Assembly (NCBI GenBank): GCA_017962365.1
Contig: JAGCVL010000004.1
Location: 1 to 37,592, forward strand
DNA length: 37,592 bases
Source: Candidatus Saccharimonadota bacterium
Lineage (GTDB): Bacteria; Patescibacteriota; Saccharimonadia; Saccharimonadales; Saccharimonadaceae
Direction: 5' to 3'
Positions 26,146 through 33,167 of the stretch are shown here, piece after piece (within the stretch, counting starts at the first letter, position 1; the number at the start of each line of letters is the position of its first letter). The notes under the pieces are model-generated. The model was not told where the DNA came from. It did not search any database and worked only from the letters and a program-made list of their open reading frames with translations. A program made the translations under genes and the position numbers.

Positions 26146-26580
26146 ATGACATTTTTACGTGCAAACAAAAAATTTGAACGTTTCGAAGACGTCAAGCCAG
26201 AAATACTTCAAAAAGAAAACGTAAAGCTTTTGCTTTGTGACTTAGATAATACTCTTAGGCTACATTCGGAAAAGGAACCGGCCGAAGAACTCGCAGACTG
26301 GATTGCAGAATGCAAAAAAGCTGGCGTGCAGATTGTGATTATAAGCAACAATGGTCGCAAAAAAATGATGCAAAAATTCTGCGAGCCTATTGATGTGCCA
26401 TGCGTCTGGTGGGCCAAAAAACCGATGAGCAAAAAACTTACCGAAGCGATGGAAGAATACAAAATTTCCCCCAAGAACACTGTAATGTTGGGTGATAAAT
26501 GGTCGACCGATGTCTTGGCAGCAAGATTTGCCAATGTTCGTGCCTGGAAAGTCAATCACCGAAGAGACGTAGTAAAGTAA
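26146..26580 (+). CDS. yqeG: YqeG family HAD-IIIA phosphatase
   Basis: 144 residues. HAD motifs in order: LCDLDNTLRLH (motif I, nucleophile Asp), IISNNG (motif II), the Lys in AKKPMSKKL (motif III), and MLGDKWSTDVLAAR (motif IV). This matches YqeG, related to mitochondrial phosphatidylglycerol-phosphate phosphatase PTPMT1/Gep4-like HAD enzymes. Next to cdsA, which makes CDP-diacylglycerol, a role in phosphatidylglycerol synthesis is attractive (inference). It ends 25 nt inside the convergent cdsA. Confidence 0.9.
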   Translation: MTFLRANKKFERFEDVKPEILQKENVKLLLCDLDNTLRLHSEKEPAEELADWIAECKKAGVQIVIISNNGRKKMMQKFCEPIDVPCVWWAKKPMSKKLTEAMEEYKISPKNTVMLGDKWSTDVLAARFANVRAWKVNHRRDVVK

Positions 26581-27254
26581 GATATAATAAGTAGTACTGT
26601 CATGGTAAATGCCGCAGAGTCCGAGCGGTCCAAAAATCCGCCATGTCCTTCGGAGCCACCGACTAGTATCTCAACCCACCCTAGCCATTTATCATGGATA
26701 ATAATTTCATTCGAATCTTTTACTTTGAATTTTCGCTTCACGTAGCTCTCAAACAAATCCCCCAGGAGTGCCAATGGGCTACATAGCAGATACATCCAAT
26801 CCGTTTTAAAATCCCCCCGCGTCGCCATAAGGGCGACCACCATTAAGATTGAGATAAGAAGACCGAAAATCGTACCTTCCCAAGTTTTATTTTTTGAAAT
26901 TTTTGGAAACGGCCGGGATTTTTTAAAAATTTTTCCACCAATTGATTTACCAAAGAAGTACGCAAAAACATCATATCCCGGCACGCCGAGGATAATATAC
27001 CAAAAATATTGTTGGCTGGTGCGAGCTACAAATATTGCCCCGCAAATCAAAAACACCGCCTCAAGTATCACCAATGCCACACGTGGCGCAGTCGCCCCAT
27101 GCTTTAAAAAGCTAAAAAGCTCAATCATTGCAACGAGCGAAAAGATTGCATACATGATTTTGAATGGAACCGCATCAAAAGCACAAATACCTAGAAGTGA
27201 GACCACAAACATTCCAACCCCCACCAGTACTCTTACCTTGAAGTTCCTGTCCAT
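26556..27254 (-). CDS. cdsA: Phosphatidate cytidylyltransferase
   Basis: 232 residues, about six membrane helices. Makes CDP-diacylglycerol from phosphatidate and CTP. The signature is visible in pieces: FPKISKNKTWEGTIFG, LGDLFESYVKRKFKVKDS, then HGGFLDRSDS. Between KDSNEII and GHGG there are about 17-19 residues (HDKWLGWVEILVGGSE) where CdsA proteins normally go straight to PGHGG. It ends with TGA, the only TGA stop I found here. A leaderless-type -10 lies 6 nt before the ATG. It follows recR but has its own promoter. Confidence 0.93.
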   Translation of the reverse strand: MDRNFKVRVLVGVGMFVVSLLGICAFDAVPFKIMYAIFSLVAMIELFSFLKHGATAPRVALVILEAVFLICGAIFVARTSQQYFWYIILGVPGYDVFAYFFGKSIGGKIFKKSRPFPKISKNKTWEGTIFGLLISILMVVALMATRGDFKTDWMYLLCSPLALLGDLFESYVKRKFKVKDSNEIIIHDKWLGWVEILVGGSEGHGGFLDRSDSAAFTMTVLLIISYFTTSLR

Positions 27255-27260
27255 ATTTTC

Positions 27261-27266
27261 ATTATA
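27261..27266 (-). promoter_or_regulatory. Extended -10 of cdsA (leaderless type)
   Basis: CGTGATATAAT on the minus strand, 6 nt before the ATG. It is the same nonamer context as tdk. Confidence 0.7.
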
Positions 27267-27269
27267 TCA

Positions 27270-27292
27270 CGCCATATATATAATATATGGCG
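27270..27292. repeat. AT-rich inverted repeat between recR and cdsA
   Basis: CGCCATATAT (27270-27279) and ATATATGGCG (27283-27292) are perfect 10-bp arms just upstream of the cdsA -10. It could be a weak terminator for recR or a regulator site. It lacks a T-run in the recR direction. Confidence 0.5.
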
Positions 27293-27295
27293 TTT

Positions 27296-27901
27296 CTAGA
27301 GATTGGTGCGGTTTTCTAGGGCAGCAGATAAGGTCACTTGGTCTGCATAGGATAAATCAACACCTAGTGGCAAGCCGCGTGCTAGTCTGGTGATTTTAAG
27401 CGATGGCTTGGCCTCATGTAAGACCTTTTCAAGTAGTAATGCGGTAGATTCGCCTTCCACTGATGGGTTTGTAGCAATGATCACTTCATTTACTTCATCT
27501 GAGTCTAGTCGTGAGACAAGCTCTTTGATGTGGAGCTGTTCAGGAGTGATTCCATCAATGGGCGACACCGCTCCGCCGAGCACATGATATACGCCGTGAA
27601 AACCATGAGTCGCCTCAATCGCGTAAATATCCAGTGGCTCTTCCACCACTAGTACTGTAGAACGGTCCCGACTAGAATCAGCATAAAGTGGTGACACCTC
27701 GTCATTTGCATCCATTAACGCAAATGTTACGGGGCAAGATTTTACTTCATCATGAAGCTTGCTGAGAGTGTCGGCAATTGATTCGGAAACTTTTGGATTC
27801 GCACGAAAAAGATAGTAAGCGTATCTTTCCGCCGTCCTCTGACCTACTCCCGGCAACATTCCTAAAGCCTGAACTACATCCCTTAACGCCTGCGGCAACA
27901 T
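27296..27901 (-). CDS. recR: Recombination protein RecR, zinc finger degenerate
   Basis: 201 residues. RecR loads RecA with RecO/RecF at gaps. Present: helix-hairpin-helix GMLPGVGQRTAERYAYYLF and the Toprim domain VLVVEEPLDIYAIEATHGFHG with VYHVLGGAVSPIDGI and IIATNPSVEGESTALLL. The usual four-Cys zinc finger between them is reduced to one Cys (KSCPVTFALMDANDEVSPLY). It is encoded 29 nt after ybaB, the common ybaB-recR pairing. The fold may be held without zinc, as is known for some RecR proteins. Confidence 0.95.
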   Translation of the reverse strand: MLPQALRDVVQALGMLPGVGQRTAERYAYYLFRANPKVSESIADTLSKLHDEVKSCPVTFALMDANDEVSPLYADSSRDRSTVLVVEEPLDIYAIEATHGFHGVYHVLGGAVSPIDGITPEQLHIKELVSRLDSDEVNEVIIATNPSVEGESTALLLEKVLHEAKPSLKITRLARGLPLGVDLSYADQVTLSAALENRTNL

Positions 27902-27930
27902 TTTACCTCCAAAGTCGCACCGTAAAAGTC

Positions 27931-28227
27931 TTACATTCCAAGGCCAGACAAACCGCCCATTAGAGGCTTCATCTTGTCCGTTGCAATCTCTTGTGCTTTT
28001 GCGAAACCATCGCGCATACAGTTTTCAATCCAGCGCTCAAGCTCGTGAATGTCGTCAAGATCAACTCGCTCTGGATCGATCGTCACCTTTTTCACTTTTA
28101 GTTCACCAGAAATTTGCACTACCACTGCGCCGTCGCCGGCTTCAACTTCAACGATTTCGTTTTTTAGTTCTTTTTGTGCCTTACGTAGCTGATTAATCAG
28201 CTTCATTTGGTCCATCGTCTGACCCAT
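27931..28227 (-). CDS. ybaB: YbaB/EbfC nucleoid-associated protein
   Basis: 98 residues: an N-terminal coiled-coil helix (MKLINQLRKAQKELKNEI), a small sheet (GAVVVQISGELKVKKVTIDP) and a C-terminal helix ending in MGGLSGLGM, as in the YbaB family of DNA-binding proteins. AAAGGAG lies before the ATG, which overlaps the end of the glycosyltransferase gene by 35 nt. It sits just upstream of recR, as in many bacteria. Confidence 0.95.
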   Translation of the reverse strand: MGQTMDQMKLINQLRKAQKELKNEIVEVEAGDGAVVVQISGELKVKKVTIDPERVDLDDIHELERWIENCMRDGFAKAQEIATDKMKPLMGGLSGLGM

Positions 28228-29668
28228 GTTGTTCTCCTTTTACTGTATATAGATATATTATATCAGAGTTTTCACGCATTGGTGAGGTAATTATGCGATT
28301 TAATGAATAATTTTCCAGAGCCTCCGTCTCACCGCGCAAAATTGCTACACTTCCAGCCAAATATTGTGAATCACTTGGTAGCACCGTAAGGTCAGACGAC
28401 TCTTCCAGGATTTTGTAAAAATCATAATGTTCGTCTACTACCAAAACTTCATCCGTCAAATTATCCCGAATAATGCTAAGGTCATAGTAAAACTCATTTG
28501 CGATTTGTGGGTTATAGCGATAGCCATATAGATATTGCAAAAGACTCGGCACAATCATTACGCTAAAAAGTATCGTTAGTGGCAAAAGCGCCGAAATTCG
28601 TGCGTATGGATTCTCTGGAAATAAGCCATACCATTTTTCAAGCAAATATTTAAGCCCATGTGCTGCCAAAATGGTAATCGGTAGAATGAAAAAGATAATT
28701 GCCTTAGGATTAAAACCGGAAATAATGAGAGTGAAAATTATTAGTAGTGAGGCAATTGAATTTCGTGATGCAAAAAAGCCTTTCGTAGTAGAGAAAAGAC
28801 CGATTAGTGTGAGTGCAAAAAGCGGTAAACTCATAAGTGGAGCTAGGAAAACTCCGCCGACTTGCCCTCGCCATGAAAATACCGGCGCAAGACCAGACCA
28901 AATATTACTAAAGACTCCATGACCGTCAAAATCTCTTGCGAATAATATTTCCATAATGGTACCAGGCTGATTCACGACATTTGTAATTAGAAGCGCGGCG
29001 CCACCGAGAATAATTAATGCCGCAAGTATCAACATTGGCTTTGGTAAATTTTTGACAATAAATCTAAGATGTGGTTGCATCGCTACAAACACTACACAGA
29101 ATATAGCAAAATATATCATATATGGCGTAAATATTGAAAGCAACATTGCGATAGCGAAGAAAAATGAATATTTCGGTTGTGGTCTCGCCTCGCCGTAAAT
29201 TTTCGACCCTAACCAAAGTAAGAGTGTCGGCCAAAATACCAGCATAATCAATGGTGTACCAGACCCAGCTAAGAAAAGAAATGGCGTAGATAGTACTACT
29301 AAGCAAGACGCAAGCAAAGATACGTTGTTTTTAAACCAGCGGTTAAGAAGTAGTATTAGTAGAAGCCCTAGCAATAATCCGATTATAACACTCGGCAACT
29401 TAATAGCGTATGGTGTAAGACCTAGCGTCGCAATTGAAAATTTTTGCAACAAATGATATGGCAAATCCACCAAGTCACCATCCAGTGGCGCATTGAAATC
29501 TAATGCGTGGGAAATTACAGCGGAATCCATTTCAGCTTCGGAAAGTCCGGTCTGTGCAATGAGCGGCAACCCAAAAAGCAACCCTACAAATGCTAACCCA
29601 AGCACAATATAACCAATCATAAACCTATGACGGTATAAAAAGAGTTTAGAAACAATAATTTTCTTCAC
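28193..29668 (-). CDS. Membrane glycosyltransferase of the ArnT/PMT (GT39/GT83) type
   Basis: 491 residues with about eleven membrane helices. The first extracytoplasmic loop carries SEAEMDSAVISHALDFNAPL, in the position of the acidic catalytic loop of lipid-linked sugar transferases. Further: LVDLPYHLLQKFSIATLGLTPYAIKLPSVIIG, close to the PPL..W....FG....RLPS pattern of ArnT-like enzymes. The C-terminal soluble domain follows YGYRYNPQIANEFYYDL. The sugar and acceptor are unknown. I start at GTG 29668, 6 nt after TATAAT; a TTG start at 29686 would lie upstream of that -10. It precedes ybaB-recR. Confidence 0.82.
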   Translation of the reverse strand: MKKIIVSKLFLYRHRFMIGYIVLGLAFVGLLFGLPLIAQTGLSEAEMDSAVISHALDFNAPLDGDLVDLPYHLLQKFSIATLGLTPYAIKLPSVIIGLLLGLLLILLLNRWFKNNVSLLASCLVVLSTPFLFLAGSGTPLIMLVFWPTLLLWLGSKIYGEARPQPKYSFFFAIAMLLSIFTPYMIYFAIFCVVFVAMQPHLRFIVKNLPKPMLILAALIILGGAALLITNVVNQPGTIMEILFARDFDGHGVFSNIWSGLAPVFSWRGQVGGVFLAPLMSLPLFALTLIGLFSTTKGFFASRNSIASLLIIFTLIISGFNPKAIIFFILPITILAAHGLKYLLEKWYGLFPENPYARISALLPLTILFSVMIVPSLLQYLYGYRYNPQIANEFYYDLSIIRDNLTDEVLVVDEHYDFYKILEESSDLTVLPSDSQYLAGSVAILRGETEALENYSLNRIITSPMRENSDIIYLYTVKGEQHGSDDGPNEAD

Positions 29669-29674
29669 TCTATA

Positions 29675-29680
29675 ATTATA
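29675..29680 (-). promoter_or_regulatory. Extended -10 of the glycosyltransferase-ybaB-recR operon (leaderless type)
   Basis: TGCTATAAT on the minus strand, 6 nt before GTG 29668. The palindromic element begins 4 nt upstream, so its arm occupies the -35 area. Confidence 0.68.
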
Positions 29681-29684
29681 GCAC

Positions 29685-29772
29685 AAGAATAACTAAAAAT
29701 ATACTTTTTGGGACCGTAAGCTTGGGCGAGCGCCCTTGAGCGTGTCCCGAAAAGTATATTTTAGTTATTCTT
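29685..29772. repeat. GC-rich palindromic element, core type B, spanning the end of dnaB
   Basis: The arms are 29685-29714 and 29744-29772. AAGAATAACTAAAA and TATACTTTT on the left match AAAAGTATA and TTTTAGTTATTCTT on the right, with one bulge and one mismatch. The right arm contains the dnaB stop and last codons, so the left arm is the inverted copy. The core CTTGGGCGAGCGCC is shared with queA. The hairpin may also end dnaB transcription. Confidence 0.85.
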
Positions 29773-31132
29773 CCCTAGTTTTATCGAGCGACATAAAACG
29801 TAGTAATTCTGGGTGGAAGTAAAGCTCAATTTTGCCGACCGCCCCATGGCGGTGCTTTGCAACCAAAAGTTCCGTAATGTGCGTCTCTTCGTAATTGTCA
29901 TCATTTTGTCGGTAATAGTCTGGGCGGTGCAAAAACATCACAAGGTCGGCGTCCTGCTCGATTGACCCGGATTCGCGAAGGTCGGATAGCACTGGTCTAG
30001 GATCGTCTCGCCCGGTCACCGAACGTGAAAGCTGCGCCAAAGCCACCACAGGAATCTCAAGCTCACGTGCCAAAATTTTAAGACCACGCGAAATCTCCGT
30101 CACTTCCTGCACACGATTCCCTTTATAACGATCGGAACCCTGAATAAGCTGCAAGTAGTCCACGATTACAATCCCAATATCCTTGTCATGCATTGCGCGC
30201 CTTGCTTTATTGCGCAAATCCATAATTGTCATTGAACTCGTATCGTCAATATAAATCGGCAATTCATCCATCTCTCCGAGCGCCTCGCCAATCCGCTGAA
30301 ATTCATCATCCGTCAGATTGCCGGTCCGCATCTTCCAGTTATCAACGCCAGACACATCCGAAATCATCCGGTCCACAATTTCGTTCGCCGCCATCTCCAT
30401 CGAGAAAAACAATACGCCTTTTTTATTCATGCTCGCAATGTTGTATGTTAAGTTCTGTGCGAAAGTGGTCTTACCCATTGCTGGGCGAGCACCGATGATG
30501 ATGAGATCGCCTTTTTGAAAACCAGCAGTTTTTTTATCTAGGTCACGAAAGCCAGTTTTGAGCCCACGCAGTGCGCCTTTGTTTTTGTGTAGTTCCTCAA
30601 TCCTATCAAATGCGTCTGCGAGTAATTCGTCCATCGCGACATAATCACTCTTAACTACCTTGTCGGATACATCAAATAATTCTTTTTCGGCCGAACCAAT
30701 TAGGCTTTGCACATCCGCATCGTCCTCAAACGCTTTATTGGCGATTTCATTGCCAGCTTTGATTAGCCGCCGTCTAGTAGATGCTTTCTCGATAATCTCC
30801 GCATAGGCCTTCGCATGTGTTGCGGCTGGTACAAAATTTGATAGTTCAGTAAGATATGGAGCGCCGCCAATATCCTTTAGCTGCTTTTTAGTTCTAAGTT
30901 CAGTCGTCACGGTCAACAAATCTACTGGCTTATGCTGGTCGTATAGATTCATCATCGCCTCAAAAATCATTTGATGGCGCTCTTCATAAAAGTCTCGCGG
31001 CTTCAAAATCGTCAATATTTCCGGCAATGCGCCGTCAGAAATCAAAATAGCACCGAGCAAAGATTTCTCAGCTTCTATATCCTGCGGTGGTACACGACCA
31101 CCTGATTTAGAATGGGTTGCCTCCTCCGTCAT
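29765..31132 (-). CDS. dnaB: Replicative DNA helicase DnaB
   Basis: 455 residues. N-terminal helical domain (VPPQDIEAEKSLLGAILISD) and RecA-like C-terminal domain: Walker A GARPAMGKTTFAQN, Walker B IVIVDYLQLIQGS, LSRSVTGRDDPRPVLSDLRESGSIEQDADLVMFLHR, and VAKHRHG (arginine-finger region). No intein or insert. I start at ATG 31132, with GGAGAGG just upstream; GTG 31147 is an alternative. It overlaps the end of dnaX by 26 nt and is the last gene of a replication operon. Confidence 0.97.
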   Translation of the reverse strand: MTEEATHSKSGGRVPPQDIEAEKSLLGAILISDGALPEILTILKPRDFYEERHQMIFEAMMNLYDQHKPVDLLTVTTELRTKKQLKDIGGAPYLTELSNFVPAATHAKAYAEIIEKASTRRRLIKAGNEIANKAFEDDADVQSLIGSAEKELFDVSDKVVKSDYVAMDELLADAFDRIEELHKNKGALRGLKTGFRDLDKKTAGFQKGDLIIIGARPAMGKTTFAQNLTYNIASMNKKGVLFFSMEMAANEIVDRMISDVSGVDNWKMRTGNLTDDEFQRIGEALGEMDELPIYIDDTSSMTIMDLRNKARRAMHDKDIGIVIVDYLQLIQGSDRYKGNRVQEVTEISRGLKILARELEIPVVALAQLSRSVTGRDDPRPVLSDLRESGSIEQDADLVMFLHRPDYYRQNDDNYEETHITELLVAKHRHGAVGKIELYFHPELLRFMSLDKTREE

Positions 31133-32525
31133 TTTGTACCTCTCCACCCATTATACCAGAAATCTTAGAAATTAATTCGTCTTTCTTTGCGTTTGGATTT
31201 TCTCCAGCGTCTAAAATTTTTACTTCAAGTCCATTTGCTGCATCGATTAAAATCTTTTTGTTGTTTGCGCGTGACAAAATTGTCTTCGCGATTTTTTTCT
31301 CTGGATAAATTTCCAAAGTACTGCCGCTTACGTTATGCCCAGCCTTCGCCACTTGCGAATAAACTGCATCGTTCATACCCTTCACCTTCTCCAAAAACCC
31401 ATTCCAGTCAAACTTGCCATGTGTGATATTGGCGGGCGACCTTTCAACTTCTTCTGTCGATGCGTCATTTTGGTCTTGTGATGGGGTCCTGACACTTGAA
31501 TCCCGCTCGGGAGCGCGTCCGGCCGGCCCGTCGCCACGGGCGGCCGGCGCTAATACTCGCGCTGCCGCGCTCCGTACCTCCCTTCGCTGCGATTCAAGCG
31601 TCACCCCATCACACAAGGCGACGAGCAACCTCGCTTCTGCAAAAGGTGCTTTCACGTCTGGTAATCTTGCAAGTAACGGCAGAGTTATTGGCTCTGGGTT
31701 ATCAATAATCGTCGTAATCAATTCTTCTGCAATTGTTTCTGCTTTAATACCAGAAGATAACAATTCTTTCAAAGATGTTGTAATTTTTACAACATCACCG
31801 GATAAATAATTAGTAATTAGTTCGGCGATTTTTTCGTCTTCTGGTAGGCCGATAGCTTTTTCTACTAATTCTTTCGTGATTTCTTCATCTGAAAGCGTAG
31901 AAATCTGGTCAAGTAGACTTAGCGAGTCCCGAAATGATCCGCCACCACGTTTCACTACAAGCTTCAAAGCTTCATCGGAAATTTTGATTTTCTCTTTTTG
32001 GCATACTGATTTTAGAAAATCAAACATTGTCTGCCGACTAGCTAATTGAAAAGTGTAAGTCTGAGCTCTGGAAGTAATTGTAACCGGTACTTTATAGGCA
32101 TCGGTCGTAGCCATAATGAAAATCACATGCTCCGGCGGCTCTTCCAAAGTTTTGAGCAAAGCATTGAATGCTTCTTTTGTCAGCATATGTACTTCGTCGA
32201 TAATGTAGACTTTGTACTTTCCCATCGTCGGCGCGATAGCCGCTTTTTCGCGAAGCTCCCGTATATTATCAATGCCACGATTACTGGCACCATCAATTTC
32301 GATAATGTCGACATAATCATCTTCTACTTCATAAGAAAACCCGTTCACCTCGTGCGCTAAAATTCTTGCCACACTCGTCTTGCCACAACCTCTCGGGCCC
32401 ACAAAAAGATACGCATGGGACACTTTGCCAGCTTTCAAAGCCGCCATTAGCGGCTTCGTCACTTGCGGTTGGCCAATCACCTCACCAAGACTTAGTGGTC
32501 GCTCTCGTCGATATAAATTTTTCAT
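31107..32525 (-). CDS. dnaX: DNA polymerase III clamp-loader subunit DnaX (tau/gamma), zinc module missing
   Basis: 472 residues. Clamp-loader ATPase: YRRERPLSLGEVIGQ, P-loop VGPRGCGKTSVA, EIDGASNRGIDNIRELREK, IDEVHMLTKEAFNALLKTLEEPPEHVIFI, sensor 1 TTDAYKVPVTITSRA. DnaX normally has a Cys-rich zinc module between the P-loop helix and EIDAAS; here it is replaced by EVNGFSYEVEDDYVDI with no Cys. Residues about 305-350, in the linker after domain III, are an inserted palindromic element. The ATG overlaps the upstream gene's stop (TAATG). Confidence 0.95.
   Translation of the reverse strand: MKNLYRRERPLSLGEVIGQPQVTKPLMAALKAGKVSHAYLFVGPRGCGKTSVARILAHEVNGFSYEVEDDYVDIIEIDGASNRGIDNIRELREKAAIAPTMGKYKVYIIDEVHMLTKEAFNALLKTLEEPPEHVIFIMATTDAYKVPVTITSRAQTYTFQLASRQTMFDFLKSVCQKEKIKISDEALKLVVKRGGGSFRDSLSLLDQISTLSDEEITKELVEKAIGLPEDEKIAELITNYLSGDVVKITTSLKELLSSGIKAETIAEELITTIIDNPEPITLPLLARLPDVKAPFAEARLLVALCDGVTLESQRREVRSAAARVLAPAARGDGPAGRAPERDSSVRTPSQDQNDASTEEVERSPANITHGKFDWNGFLEKVKGMNDAVYSQVAKAGHNVSGSTLEIYPEKKIAKTILSRANNKKILIDAANGLEVKILDAGENPNAKKDELISKISGIMGGEVQNDGGGNPF
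31477..31613. repeat. GC-rich palindromic element, core type A, inside dnaX
   Basis: The arms are 31477-31502 and 31591-31613. TGTGATGGGGT pairs with ACCCCATCACA, and TGACACTTGAATC with GATTCAAGCGTCA (one G-U in the mRNA). A CCT (AGG in the mRNA) is extra in one arm. The core is almost the same as in tatD and encodes the same peptide (RSAAARVLAPAARGDGPAGR). Confidence 0.92.
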
Positions 32526-33043
32526 TACAGTGCCGCTTCTACTGCTGCCCAAGTCGCATCTTCATTGTTTGCTGGGATTGTAACCGACACTTGTGAACCA
32601 GTCCGAAGTCTAAAATATGTCACCGATGCATATAAAATCTGATATTCACGACCACCAACTTCTACGAAATACTTATCGTCGTGATGTGTCAAAGTGCCAA
32701 TCACGGTCTTGCGCTCGACTGGACCGATCTGCTTATACAAGAATTTTCCATCTTCTGAAATCGTAAGTTTCAAAATATCGCCTTCGACCAACTTTGACTT
32801 TGAAGCATAGTTTGCCGGTACTGGATAATTCTTACCGTCTGGACCAATCATGATTTGGCCATCAAAAATACCCTCAATGACTTTGCCCTCAGGGCCAGAC
32901 ATAATAGTCTCGCTAGGAGCAGTAATGACTTCACCGTCACCAAGTATCGAAATCAAAAGTTCTTTCGCCGCTGCGAGATTTGTCTCAGCGTCGCTAATTA
33001 GCCCCCTAAGTCTTTTTATTTGTTTTTCTGGTATTTCAGACAT
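32525..33043 (-). CDS. Conserved protein of unknown function upstream of dnaX (coiled coil plus beta domain)
   Basis: 172 residues. The N-terminal helix (EKQIKRLRGLISDAETNLAA) is a likely coiled coil. Residues about 45-172 are beta-rich, with conserved-looking turns: GKVIEGIFDGQIMIGPDGK, PVPANYASKSKLVEGD, LYKQIGPVERK, and ASVTYFRLRTGSQVSVTIP. The second half could be an OB-like barrel (inference). I have the impression of related proteins in many CPR genomes but cannot search. It is the first gene of the dnaX-dnaB operon and ends in a TAATG overlap with dnaX. ATG 33043 follows AGGATGCGAGG. Confidence 0.75.
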   Translation of the reverse strand: MSEIPEKQIKRLRGLISDAETNLAAAKELLISILGDGEVITAPSETIMSGPEGKVIEGIFDGQIMIGPDGKNYPVPANYASKSKLVEGDILKLTISEDGKFLYKQIGPVERKTVIGTLTHHDDKYFVEVGGREYQILYASVTYFRLRTGSQVSVTIPANNEDATWAAVEAAL

Positions 33044-33078
33044 CACCTCGCATCCTGTCTACATAGTATTAATATTAT

Positions 33079-33084
33079 ATTATA
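33079..33084 (-). promoter_or_regulatory. -10 of the replication operon (unknown gene-dnaX-dnaB)
   Basis: TATAAT on the minus strand within GGGTATAATATAAT, which holds two overlapping boxes. It would give a leader of about 30 nt with AGGA/GAGG before the ATG. Confidence 0.5.
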
Positions 33085-33167
33085 CCCACCGGGTGCAAAA
33101 GTCAACCACTTTTTACCTTAAGTTTTCCACCATTTTAACACCTACAAACCGCAAAGTGTTGTAAAAA

